NCBI GenBank assembly: GCA_050261495.1 | Contig: JBLNDI010000143.1 | Span: forward strand, 1-22,841 | Source: JBMNKL01 sp050261495 | GTDB lineage: Bacteria > Bacillota > Clostridia > Acetivibrionales > DTU013 | Length of the DNA stretch: 22,841 nucleotides | Direction: 5' to 3' | Shown here: positions 16,598 to 22,841 of the stretch, piece by piece | Layout: each line of letters begins with the position of its first letter | How positions within the stretch are numbered: position 1 is the stretch's first letter | Notes under the pieces: generated by a model | Told to the model about the DNA's origin: nothing | Seen by the model: only the letters and a program-made list of their open reading frames with translations | The model's database searches: none | Program-made: the position numbers and the translations under genes

Positions 16598-16647
16598 TGG
16601 TATTTTATTCAGAGAGAAATAAAATAATTAATGTCTGGAGGTCATAA

Positions 16648-16986
16648 ATGAATTTTGAAGTTCTTTATGAAAGAGACATGCTGTATCCAACCGATAACAG
16701 TATAGAACCCGGAAGCATCCATATACAGATATGCAGCCCGGATAACAATGCGAAAATCCCCGTCATAATAGAAGGTAAGACCTCTCACTCGCCCCTTGCG
16801 CATATCGATTCCATTATTCGCATAATGCAAAGCGATATTTTTGACAGAATATTTATCAATATCAGAAAAAATGTCGACATATATATAAAGGCCAATGAAA
16901 CCATGGCGAAAGAATCGGGTGGACGTACCCATGTGAAGGTTTGCTTGGCCGGCGACAAGATTGCCTATGAGGGCGTCGACTTATAA
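16648..16986 (+). CDS. Small hypothetical protein
   Basis: I do not recognise this 112-aa protein. It starts at ATG 16648 with a strong site (TGGAGG) eight bases upstream, and codon use resembles the neighbours, so it is probably a real gene. It has no signal peptide, membrane segment or metal motif. The sequence looks like a mixed alpha/beta cytoplasmic domain (FINIRKNVDIYIKANETMAK, then a C-terminal VKVCLAGDKIAYEGVDL hairpin). It lies between the lytic transglycosylase and the diguanylate cyclase, 53 bp before the latter. An AT-only 9-bp stem (16601-16626) lies just upstream. Confidence 0.75.
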   Translation: MNFEVLYERDMLYPTDNSIEPGSIHIQICSPDNNAKIPVIIEGKTSHSPLAHIDSIIRIMQSDIFDRIFINIRKNVDIYIKANETMAKESGGRTHVKVCLAGDKIAYEGVDL

Positions 16987-17039
16987 AATCTTCTATTCCT
17001 GCATGCAGATTGCGGGATAATTTTGACAGGGTGAACATT

Positions 17040-18161
17040 TTGAATGCAAAACCAATCAACAAGGATAGCCCTAAAGTTTTAAGCGGCGGAGGTATTCGCG
17101 GAAGCCGGAGTATTACTTTGGCGCTCGTATACCGTTGGTTGCTGTTTTTGTTTTCTGCCGTGCTGTGTGTTACAAGCGACAGGTTCGGAACCCATGGATA
17201 CTCAGTGTTGGAATCGCTTGCCGTAGCGGCGGTATACAACGGCGCGGCGACAGGCTGGCTGCTGCACAACGGGAGAAGGCACTCCAGGCTCATCGCTTAC
17301 GCGGATATATTAGCTTTTATGCTGTTGATCCTGTTTTCAGGCGGTATCAAGTCGGATTTGTTTATTTTCCTGTTTTTTATAATCGGTTTGTACGGCATAC
17401 GCGGAAATCTTGCCGATACCCTGAATACAGGGATAGCAAGCGCGATAATGTATGCGGCGGCCTGCATCGCTTCGGATAAAGTGTTCAACGACGGCATCCT
17501 GTACTCCACGCTCGTTATACGTTGCATGGTGATGCTGTTGGCGGCGTTTGCGCTGTCAAAGATTAGTTTCGAAGTAAAAAGATATGACGAGATGCGCAAG
17601 AAAGAATTCAGGCTTGCGCGGACCGACAAGCTCACGGGCCTTGCCAACCGGCATTACCTGGAGCAGAAGGTCAAAGAGGAAGTGGAGTACGTAAAAGAGA
17701 TGGATTCGGTATTGAATGTCCTGATTTTTGACATCGACGATTTCAAGTCCTTCAACGACACGTACGGCCACCCGTCTGGGGACAAGCTGCTTATGCTGTT
17801 TGCAGACATTATCCGGCAATGCATAAGAAAATCGGACGTCCCGGTCCGGTATGGCGGCGAGGAATTCTTGATTCTGATCAGGGATATGGACATCATTATT
17901 GCAAAAAGCATCGGGGACAGGATCAGGAGACAGTTGGAAAAACAGCGCATTTATATCGGGCAGCAGGAGAACAAGCAGAGGGTCACGGTAAGCTGCGGCA
18001 TAGCCCAGTACCCCACGCATTCCGGGAATATCAAGGAAGTTATAGAAAAAGCCGACCAGGCCCTTTACCATGCCAAGGAAATAGGGAAGAACATAGTTGT
18101 TACCTTCGACGAGATAACCCTTGAGCGAAAAGACATAGAGAAAGAACGAACCGAGCTGTAA
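17040..18161 (+). CDS. Membrane diguanylate cyclase (GGDEF domain)
   Basis: The protein probably makes cyclic di-GMP from two GTP. The N-terminal half (about 25-180) contains about five or six hydrophobic membrane segments without a recognised sensor name. The C-terminal half is a GGDEF domain beginning RTDKLTGLANRHYLEQ. It has the active-site motif GGEEF (272-276), FDIDDFKSFND metal-binding region and the inhibitory-site Arg-x2-Asp RKSD (263-266) five residues before it, so it should be active and product-inhibited. TTG 17040 is chosen because AGGGTGA (17027-17033) lies six bases upstream. A TTG at 17010 in the same frame lacks a site. It converges on the minus-strand operon. Confidence 0.92.
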   Translation: MNAKPINKDSPKVLSGGGIRGSRSITLALVYRWLLFLFSAVLCVTSDRFGTHGYSVLESLAVAAVYNGAATGWLLHNGRRHSRLIAYADILAFMLLILFSGGIKSDLFIFLFFIIGLYGIRGNLADTLNTGIASAIMYAAACIASDKVFNDGILYSTLVIRCMVMLLAAFALSKISFEVKRYDEMRKKEFRLARTDKLTGLANRHYLEQKVKEEVEYVKEMDSVLNVLIFDIDDFKSFNDTYGHPSGDKLLMLFADIIRQCIRKSDVPVRYGGEEFLILIRDMDIIIAKSIGDRIRRQLEKQRIYIGQQENKQRVTVSCGIAQYPTHSGNIKEVIEKADQALYHAKEIGKNIVVTFDEITLERKDIEKERTEL

Positions 18162-18186
18162 CCGCCTGTAATTGCATGTAACCGCC
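18157..18186. repeat. Short direct repeat between converging genes
   Basis: TGTAACCGCC occurs at 18157-18166 and 18177-18186. The first copy overlaps the diguanylate cyclase stop codon. The convergent gap is only 32 bp, and no standard bidirectional terminator is visible in it. Confidence 0.5.
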
Positions 18187-18193
18187 CCGCCGG

Positions 18194-18556
18194 CTATCTT
18201 GCCTTGTCCTCGTTTTTTAACTTTTCCAACTGCAACTTGATAATACCGATTTCCTGCGTAAGGGTCTTGGCCCGCTCCACGCTTCTCGACAATGCGATTG
18301 TTAGTGTGAAAAGAATCAGCAAAATGAAGAAAATAACCAAAAGGAAAAGCGTATTTACCGGTTCCACTATATTAAGCAGTTTGGAAACAAACCTGATTAT
18401 GCCCGGGAAAATTGCCGCCGTCAACAGGCAAATGCCGGCAAATATCCAGGCAAGCATGTATTTCAGTTCGATTTTCTTGTTTCTCAATATTACAACGATG
18501 TAGCACAGGAATAGTAATGATGCGGTTATCATGATTGCCTGCAGTTTTGTGTTCAT
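18194..18556 (-). CDS. DUF2304 membrane protein
   Basis: This 120-aa protein has three hydrophobic segments and a C-terminal charged coiled coil (ERAKTLTQEIGIIKLQLEKL), the pattern of DUF2304. That family is often encoded next to dolichyl-phosphate-mannose-synthase-like glycosyltransferases and may act as their membrane partner. Its ATG (18554-18556) overlaps the stop of the upstream glycosyltransferase as ATGA, and AAGGAGG lies inside the glycosyltransferase end, so the two are translationally coupled. A start further upstream at 18574 would lie before that ribosome binding site. The biochemical role is unknown. Confidence 0.82.
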   Translation of the reverse strand: MNTKLQAIMITASLLFLCYIVVILRNKKIELKYMLAWIFAGICLLTAAIFPGIIRFVSKLLNIVEPVNTLFLLVIFFILLILFTLTIALSRSVERAKTLTQEIGIIKLQLEKLKNEDKAR

Positions 18557-19263
18557 TTCTTTACCTCCTTGCATCCCCGTCTGTACAGGGATGAGATGAT
18601 TATGGCCATGCTGACTTTAACCATGTAATAAAGTGATTTCATCCCGGTAATTGAAGATTTGCCTTCTTTCCGCTCGTTCATAACGACGGGAACCTCGGTT
18701 ATCTTAAGCTTTTTCCAAACGGCATTTATGATTGATTCGGGCTCAGGGTAATCAACGGGGTAATCTTCGGCAAAAAGCCTGATAGTTGTGGTATCACATG
18801 CCCTGAAACCGGACGTCGGGTCCGTTACCCTGCACCCGGTAAAAAAACGGATCAGCGAGCTGAAATACCGTATTGCGAAACGCCTTAACCTGGTTGATTT
18901 GTAGCCTTCACTTAAAAGAAACCTTGAGCCAATGCAGAGGTTTGCCCCGTTTTTCAGCGCTGCCAGCAGTTTATCGATATAATCCGGGTTGTGCTGTCCG
19001 TCTCCGTCCAATTGGACCGCCGCGTCATAACCCATGTACAAGGCATACCTGTAGCCGGCCTGGACGGCGCCGCCGATTCCAAGGTTCACCGGAAGATCGA
19101 TGACGTCAACCCCGTGTTTCCTGCATACTTCCAGGGTATTGTCCTTCGAATTGTCATTTACGACGACAGCATCATATCCCGGACATGTTTTTTTCAGTTT
19201 GTCCAGCAATGTAACAAGGTTTTCCGCCTCGTTATAGGCTGGTATGACAATAAGCACTTTCAT
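18553..19263 (-). CDS. Family 2 glycosyltransferase (polyprenyl-phosphate sugar transferase type)
   Basis: The 236-aa protein is a GT-A fold family 2 enzyme resembling dolichyl-phosphate mannosyltransferases. These load a sugar from a nucleotide donor onto a lipid phosphate. It starts KVLIVIPAYNEAENLVTLLD, has VVNDNSKDNT and the metal-binding LDGDGQHNPDYI motif, and then GSRFLLSEG and TDPTSGFRACD. It has no membrane segments, so the coupled DUF2304 protein may anchor it. It lies 15 bp after aroF on the same strand and probably shares its T-box-controlled transcript. The sugar and acceptor cannot be read from sequence. Confidence 0.9.
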   Translation of the reverse strand: MKVLIVIPAYNEAENLVTLLDKLKKTCPGYDAVVVNDNSKDNTLEVCRKHGVDVIDLPVNLGIGGAVQAGYRYALYMGYDAAVQLDGDGQHNPDYIDKLLAALKNGANLCIGSRFLLSEGYKSTRLRRFAIRYFSSLIRFFTGCRVTDPTSGFRACDTTTIRLFAEDYPVDYPEPESIINAVWKKLKITEVPVVMNERKEGKSSITGMKSLYYMVKVSMAIIISSLYRRGCKEVKK

Positions 19264-19278
19264 ACAATATATACCCTT

Positions 19279-20310
19279 TTACTTGGCGGCCCCAACAGTA
19301 ATGCTCCTGCCGACTGCTTCGGCCACGGGTTTCAGTTCCTCCATCAACTGGGCAAATTTCGCCGGCCTCAAGGATTGCGGACCGTCGCTCAGCGCGTGGG
19401 GAGGATCTATATGCACTTCTATTATCAACCCGTCCGTCCCGGTCGCTATTGCTCCCTTTGATAATGCGCCCACGTATTTCCAGTTTCCAGCCGCATGGCT
19501 CGGGTCAACGATTATGGGCAGGTGTGATAGCTCTTTTACAACAGGTATCGCACTCATGTCGATTGTATTCCTGGTATAGGTTTCATACGTGCGTATACCC
19601 CGTTCACACAGTATTACATTGGGGTTCCCGGCTGCCATGATGTACTCGGCGGCCATAAGCCATTCTTCTATTGTGGCGGCAAGGCCTCTTTTCAGAAGCA
19701 CGGGCTTTTGGGTCAGGCCTGCTTCGTGCAGCAGCCTGTAGTTTTGCATGTTCCTGGCGCCGATTTGTATTATGTCGGCATATGAAGCGACCATTGGGAC
19801 ATCGCGTGTATCGACTACTTCCGTTACTATCTTCATACCGGTAAGTTCGCGCGCCTTGGCCATGATTTTCAACCCGTCTTCCTCCAATCCCTGGAATGAA
19901 TACGGAGAAGAACGCGGTTTGAAAGCGCCGCCCCTCAGTATGGAGACTCCTGCCTCTTTTACTTTCAATGCTGTTTCCAGGAATGTTTCTTCGCTTTCTA
20001 TGGCGCAAGGTCCTGCCATTATTACGATTTCTTTTCCGCCGATTTTTATACCATCTACATCGACAATGGTAGGTTCCTGCTTTAATTCCCTGCCGGCTAG
20101 CTTGAACGGCTTCATGATCGGGACAAGGGTTTCCACGCCGGGCATTGAAGTAATGGCGTGAGTGCTTAGCAGACGCTTGTCGCCGATGGCGCCGATGACC
20201 GTTTTTATTTCACCGAAAATGGGGTGGGTCTTGAATCCGAGTTCCACCAGTTTGCGTTCTACATCCTGGATTTCCTGCATGGTCGCGTTTTTGCTCATTA
20301 CAACGATCAT
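19279..20310 (-). CDS. aroF: 3-deoxy-7-phosphoheptulonate (DAHP) synthase, type I-beta
   Basis: It condenses phosphoenolpyruvate and erythrose 4-phosphate, the first step of the shikimate pathway to aromatic amino acids. The 343-aa protein has a short ferredoxin-like N-terminal domain (about 1-70, MIVVMSKNATMQEIQDVERK). The barrel follows with GPCAIESEE, GGAFKPRSSPYSFQG, GARNMQNYRLL, IVDPSHAAGNWKYV and EVHIDPPHALSDGPQSL, which supply the expected Cys, His, Glu and Asp metal ligands. This is the I-beta form seen in Thermotoga and many Firmicutes, and the N-terminal domain may mediate feedback inhibition. Start ATG (20308-20310) is set by AAGGAGGTG. An upstream T-box controls it. Confidence 0.95.
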   Translation of the reverse strand: MIVVMSKNATMQEIQDVERKLVELGFKTHPIFGEIKTVIGAIGDKRLLSTHAITSMPGVETLVPIMKPFKLAGRELKQEPTIVDVDGIKIGGKEIVIMAGPCAIESEETFLETALKVKEAGVSILRGGAFKPRSSPYSFQGLEEDGLKIMAKARELTGMKIVTEVVDTRDVPMVASYADIIQIGARNMQNYRLLHEAGLTQKPVLLKRGLAATIEEWLMAAEYIMAAGNPNVILCERGIRTYETYTRNTIDMSAIPVVKELSHLPIIVDPSHAAGNWKYVGALSKGAIATGTDGLIIEVHIDPPHALSDGPQSLRPAKFAQLMEELKPVAEAVGRSITVGAAK

Positions 20311-20330
20311 ATGAAACACCTCCTTATAAC

Positions 20331-20362
20331 AAAAAACTCTTCGCCTGCTATGAGACGAAGAG
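20331..20362 (-). terminator. T-box terminator hairpin before aroF
   Basis: On the minus strand CTCTTCG (20362-20356) pairs with CGAAGAG (20343-20337) and is followed by six T residues (20336-20331). It competes with the antiterminator that includes the T-box motif just upstream. When uncharged tRNA binds, this hairpin should not form and aroF is transcribed. Confidence 0.85.
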
Positions 20363-20594
20363 CAAACCTCCGCGGTACCACTCAAATTGGCTGAAAAGCC
20401 CTCTTAATAACGTACTAACATACGTCTATCCTTTTAACGGCGGATTCCCGGCACAGCCTACTCTGATCTTTCAGCCTGCGGCTCAAAGGGGAACTTCGGC
20501 CGGTTTGCCTCACCGGGCTCGCACCGTCCCCGGTTCGCTTAATACTGGCAAGTTCCGCGTACTTTCCCTTGTCATTGCCTTTCGCGAATAAATT
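20331..20594 (-). promoter_or_regulatory. T-box riboswitch leader of the aroF operon
   Basis: The minus strand contains the highly conserved T-box core TGGTACCGCGG (20380-20370), followed by the terminator hairpin. About 100 nt upstream are stem I elements: an AGTA box (in AAGGGAAAGTACGCGG) on the 5' side, and GAAGTTCCCCTTTG (20497-20484) on the 3' side. The basal pairing is AAGGG with CCCTT. The most plausible specifier codon is TTC (20493-20491), giving tRNA-Phe, which suits aroF; GTT one base earlier (Val) is the alternative. The base after TGG in the core is T, matching an A discriminator as in tRNA-Phe. The class is certain and the amino acid is an inference. Confidence 0.93.
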
Positions 20595-20600
20595 TTCTTT

Positions 20601-20629
20601 ATAGTAGCATGCATAGTTTTCAATGTCAA
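20601..20629 (-). promoter_or_regulatory. Sigma-A promoter of the T-box/aroF operon
   Basis: On the minus strand TTGACA (20629-20624) and TACTAT (20606-20601) are spaced exactly 17 bp, a near-consensus promoter. The predicted start near 20594 gives a leader of about 284 nt before the aroF ATG, typical for a T-box. Confidence 0.85.
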
Positions 20630-20659
20630 GAAGGATTTTTTATAACATTATGTCGAATA

Positions 20660-20665
20660 TATAAT
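20660..20665 (+). promoter_or_regulatory. Possible -10 box for cheW
   Basis: A perfect TATAAT (20660-20665) lies 122 bp before the cheW start, back to back with the aroF promoter. The region 17 bp upstream (TTTTTA) is a poor -35. The leader between contains an imperfect hairpin (AAGCG/CGCTT, then AGGA/TCCT outside). I could not match it to a known riboswitch. Confidence 0.35.
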
Positions 20666-20786
20666 GCAAATTATTCTTCTTTACAAGGACCAAGGCAGGA
20701 TTGTGAAGCGTATGCTCTTCGCTTTCCTAGGGACTTAAGGCAAGGGGGATGTTTAAAATACCGGTGTATAGCAGGGAGGTCATTAA

Positions 20787-21233
20787 ATGAGCGAGCTTCA
20801 GGCAGTTTTATTTGATCTTAACGGGCAGCTTTACGGTGCGGAGGCTTCACAGGTTTTCCAGATAATCAGGTACAAGGAACCTGAGAAGGTGCCGAGGATG
20901 CCGAAGTTTATTGAGGGCATACTCAACTTCAGGGATTCCATCCTTCCGGTAATAAGCCTCGTAAAAAGGTTCAACCTGGGTGAGAGTGCAATAACAAAAA
21001 AGACAAAGATACTGGTTACCAGGCTTGAAGATAGTTATATCGGCTTTATTGTAAATGACGTGACCGAGATTGTCGAGTTTTCCGCAGACGAAGTAGATCC
21101 GGTCCCGGCAGTTGAGAAAACCGGGGTGTCCGCTTACCTGAAGAAGGTGGGGAAAAAGAACGACAAGATGATATTTATTGTTGATCTCGAAAATGTTTTA
21201 GATGAAAATGAAATTAAAAGGCTTAAACGTTGA
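20787..21233 (+). CDS. CheW-like scaffold protein
   Basis: CheW couples chemoreceptors to the histidine kinase CheA. The 148-aa protein is a single CheW domain: LQAVLFDLNGQLYGAEASQV, VPRMPKFIEGILNFRDSILP, VISLVKRFNLGE, SYIGFIVNDVTEIVEF, and a C-terminal KMIFIVDLENVLDENE. The ATG at 20787 follows GGGAGGTCATTAA. No cheA, mcp or other chemotaxis gene is near, so it is an orphan CheW-domain protein. It may serve chemotaxis or another CheA-type pathway. Its last 11 bases overlap the end of ychF on the other strand. Confidence 0.92.
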   Translation: MSELQAVLFDLNGQLYGAEASQVFQIIRYKEPEKVPRMPKFIEGILNFRDSILPVISLVKRFNLGESAITKKTKILVTRLEDSYIGFIVNDVTEIVEFSADEVDPVPAVEKTGVSAYLKKVGKKNDKMIFIVDLENVLDENEIKRLKR

Positions 21234-22317
21234 AACGGAATAATGCCACATCCCCGTCCTGCATAACGTATTCCCTGCCCTCGGACCTGATGAGCCCTTT
21301 TTCCCGTGCCGCGGCATATGAACCGCATTTTACCAGTTCATCATATGACACGATTTCGGCCCTGATAAAGCCTCTTTCGAAATCGCTGTGTATTTTGCCC
21401 GCAGCCTGCGGGGCTTTTGTGCCTTTAGCTATGGTCCAGGCCCTTACTTCCTGCGGTCCCGCTGTTAAGAAGCTTATGAGGCCGAGCAGCTTGTAGCTTG
21501 CCCTGACCAGCCTGTCCAGCCCTGATTCGCCGAGCCCGAGTTCCTGGAGGAACAGGACCTTTTCATCTTCATCCAATTGTGCGATTTCTTCTTCGATTTT
21601 TGCACAGATTACCATTACCTCGGAACCTTCTTTTTCGGCTATCCCGTAAAGAGCGTCCAGGTATGGGTTTGAGCCGGTTGACTGGAGGCCGTCTTCGGAA
21701 ATGTTGGCTGCATAAAGCACCGGTTTTGACGTAAGGAGGAAAAGCTGTTCCACGAGGATGCTCTCATTCTTGCCGAAATTCATGGCCCTTGCGGGTATAC
21801 CGCTTTCAAGCCCTGCTTTTATCCTTTCATAGAGCGCAAGTTCATCCTGGAATTTCTTGTCACCGGACTTCATCATTTTGCGAGTCCTGTCAATTTTCTT
21901 TTCAAGCACTTCAAGGTCGGCGAATATAAGCTCGAGGTTGATTGTTTCCACGTCCCGCGCGGGGTTGACGGAACCGTCCACGTGCGTTATATTGCTGTCT
22001 TCGAAGCAGCGCACCACGTGTATGATCGCATCAACTTCGTGTATGTGGGCAAGGAATTTATTGCCGAGTCCTTCACCTCTGCTGGCTCCTTTCACAAGGC
22101 CGGCTATATCGACAAATTCTATAATGGCCGGGGTCACCTTTTCCGGCTTGTACATTTCTGCCAGCCTGTTGAGCCTTTCATCCGGCACCGCGACGATCCC
22201 GACGTTGGGTTCAATGGTGCAAAACGGGTAATTGGCAATATCGGCCCCTGCTTTTGTAATAGCGTTGAAAAGCGTGCTTTTTCCCACATTTGGCAGCCCT
22301 ACGATGCCAAGTTTCAT
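21223..22317 (-). CDS. ychF: Redox-regulated/ribosome-associated ATPase YchF
   Basis: YchF (EngD, OLA1 family) is a P-loop protein of the Obg group that hydrolyses ATP rather than GTP, associates with ribosomes and affects stress responses. The G1 motif is GLPNVGKST near residues 7-15, with the DIAGLVKGASRGEGLGN switch region. The nucleotide-specificity loop is NISE rather than NKxD, the reason for ATP preference, and the C-terminus has a TGS-type domain (RAWTIAKGTKAPQAAGKIHS, YVMQDGDVALFRFNV). ATG (22315-22317) gives 364 aa and the standard MKLGIVGLPNVGKS opening, with GGAAGG upstream. An in-frame ATG at 22338 would place that site inside the gene. Confidence 0.96.
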   Translation of the reverse strand: MKLGIVGLPNVGKSTLFNAITKAGADIANYPFCTIEPNVGIVAVPDERLNRLAEMYKPEKVTPAIIEFVDIAGLVKGASRGEGLGNKFLAHIHEVDAIIHVVRCFEDSNITHVDGSVNPARDVETINLELIFADLEVLEKKIDRTRKMMKSGDKKFQDELALYERIKAGLESGIPARAMNFGKNESILVEQLFLLTSKPVLYAANISEDGLQSTGSNPYLDALYGIAEKEGSEVMVICAKIEEEIAQLDEDEKVLFLQELGLGESGLDRLVRASYKLLGLISFLTAGPQEVRAWTIAKGTKAPQAAGKIHSDFERGFIRAEIVSYDELVKCGSYAAAREKGLIRSEGREYVMQDGDVALFRFNV

Positions 22318-22364
22318 GTCAATCCGACCTTCCTGCAAAAATGATTTGTTTCCGACAAGTGTTA

Positions 22365-22393
22365 ATTATAAATGATTGGCAATGGCAATGCAA
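22365..22393 (-). promoter_or_regulatory. Sigma-A promoter of ychF
   Basis: On the minus strand TTGCAT (22393-22388) and a perfect TATAAT (22370-22365) are spaced 17 bp. The predicted start is near 22358, giving a short leader of about 40 nt before the ychF ATG. Confidence 0.75.
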
Positions 22394-22413
22394 CTCTGGC
22401 GTGAAATCGCCCA

Positions 22414-22645
22414 CGGATAGGCGGCTTGCAGTATGACATCAGGTTTCGTCATAGGCAGGCTGTATTGTCCGGTCTCACTTCAACGCGGGCGCTTGTCATT
22501 CGCCATCCTGGCTCAGGACAAGCGACTTCGGCGTCCATGCCGAAGTATTACGGGTATTCCTTACGGGTTCCGCGTTCAAGTTTCGCCAGGACAAACAGCC
22601 TGCACTATTCCTCCGCATAATGTCATACTACAAGCCGCCTATCCG
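22414..22645. repeat. 232-bp nested imperfect palindrome (possible MITE or structured RNA)
   Basis: Three arm pairs face each other. CGGATAGGCGGCTTG plus ten bases (22414-22439) pairs with 22620-22645 (25 of 26). GCAGGCTGT and TTGTCC (22455-22470) pair with GGACAA and ACAGCCTGC (22589-22603, one bulge). ACTTCAACGCGG (22477-22488) pairs with CCGCGTTCAAGT (22570-22581, one mismatch). The centre holds two smaller stems: CGCTTGTC/GACAAGCG (22490-22524) and ACTTCGGC/GCCGAAGT (22525-22546). A TTACGGGT direct repeat lies at 22548 and 22561. The whole would fold as one long cruciform or branched RNA. I do not recognise the family, and no coding sequence is evident inside it. Confidence 0.8.
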
Positions 22646-22728
22646 CCAATTCATCTGCTCATATGCCCACCCGTCAACTTTTCAGTCCATACTAAATCAC
22701 GGAGTAAAATAATCGTAGGGAAAAAGTA

Positions 22729-22797
22729 AAAGAGACCAATCTTCTTTGGTAGAATAAAGTTGACAAAACCAAAAACCAAGGAAGGAGAGGTCTCTTT
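22729..22797 (+). repeat. Inverted repeat in the leader of the last gene
   Basis: AAAGAGACC (22729-22737) and GGTCTCTTT (22789-22797) are perfect 9-bp inverted copies 51 bp apart. Inside the first arm a small ACCAA/TTGGT stem (22735-22750) overlaps. The second arm covers the spacer between the AGGAGAGG ribosome binding site and the TTG start. In RNA the pairing could mask the translation start, a known way of limiting translation of mobile-element genes. Confidence 0.55.
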
Positions 22798-22841
22798 GAA
22801 TAACATTATACAGCAAGTTTGCACAAAATTCATCGAAAGGA
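22796..22841 (+). CDS. Start of a gene cut by the window edge, possibly a transposase
   Basis: TTG 22796 follows the strong site AGGAGAGG (22783-22790) and opens a frame of 15 codons (NNIIQQVCTKFIER after the start) that runs off the window. The N-terminus resembles what I recall of ISLre2/UPF0236-type transposases, but 15 residues are too few to be sure. The inverted repeat in the leader and the palindromic element beside it fit a mobile context. Confidence 0.4.
   Translation, partial: MNNIIQQVCTKFIER

Noticed and set aside
16601..16626. Terminator after the lytic transglycosylase (TATTTTATT/AATAAAATA stem)
   Set aside because: The stem is only A-T pairs and no T-run follows, so it would be a very weak terminator; noted only as a possible structure.
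16999..17008. CTGCATGCAG palindrome before the diguanylate cyclase as an operator
   Set aside because: A single 10-bp palindrome can occur by chance and no promoter boxes surround it.
20661..20786. Riboswitch (c-di-GMP type) before cheW
   Set aside because: The leader has a hairpin, but the conserved GEMM core sequences are absent and no other known class fits.
22549..22568. TTACGGGT repeats as a CRISPR-like array
   Set aside because: Only two 8-bp copies 13 bp apart, inside the palindromic element; no spacers or cas genes.

Overview
The window comes from a low-to-mid-GC, Gram-positive, probably spore-forming member of the Clostridia. The evidence is strong AGGAGG-type ribosome binding sites, frequent TTG starts, sigma-A promoters, a T-box leader, a MurE with the diaminopimelate-type DNPR motif, and a SpoVD/PBP2B-like transpeptidase with two PASTA domains. 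The combination of dcw cluster, polA-coaE-lytic transglycosylase and aroF resembles Acetivibrio/Hungateiclostridium-type clostridia, but the genus is an inference.

Region 1 (1-9853) is the division and cell wall (dcw) cluster on the + strand: mraZ, rsmH, an FtsL-like gene, spoVD/ftsI, murE, murF, mraY and ftsW. Together they make UDP-MurNAc-pentapeptide, lipid I and septal peptidoglycan. The mraZ promoter carries three 10-bp-spaced AAGTGG boxes, the expected MraZ operator. murD (usually between mraY and ftsW) and murG (usually after ftsW) are not at their usual places. A terminator-like hairpin lies between ftsL and spoVD.

Region 2 (9854-10770) is a rearrangement scar. It holds an AT-rich stretch with a promoter-like sequence, a diverged second copy of the last part of ftsW, a murA gene cut off just after its catalytic-cysteine motif, and a reverse-strand C-terminal fragment of an unidentified gene. 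This is the most unusual part of the window.

Region 3 (10734-18161, + strand) starts with an ECF sigma factor and its zinc-finger/DUF4349 membrane anti-sigma factor, which have their own promoter and terminator. Then come polA (3'-5' exonuclease site degenerate), coaE, a membrane-anchored lytic transglycosylase, a small unknown gene and a membrane diguanylate cyclase.

Region 4 (18194-20629, - strand) is an operon driven by a sigma-A promoter and a T-box riboswitch: aroF (DAHP synthase), a family 2 glycosyltransferase and a DUF2304 membrane protein. Placing the glycosyltransferase pair behind an aromatic-amino-acid T-box is unusual.

Region 5 (20660-22841) has an orphan cheW-like gene on + that overlaps tail-to-tail with the ATPase gene ychF on -. 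Next are the ychF promoter, a 232-bp nested imperfect palindrome of unknown nature, and the first codons of a gene at the window edge that may be a transposase. I found no tRNA, rRNA or CRISPR array. I do not see a clear new multi-gene system. The best leads are the ftsW/murA scar, the palindromic element, the internal dcw terminator and the T-box operon.
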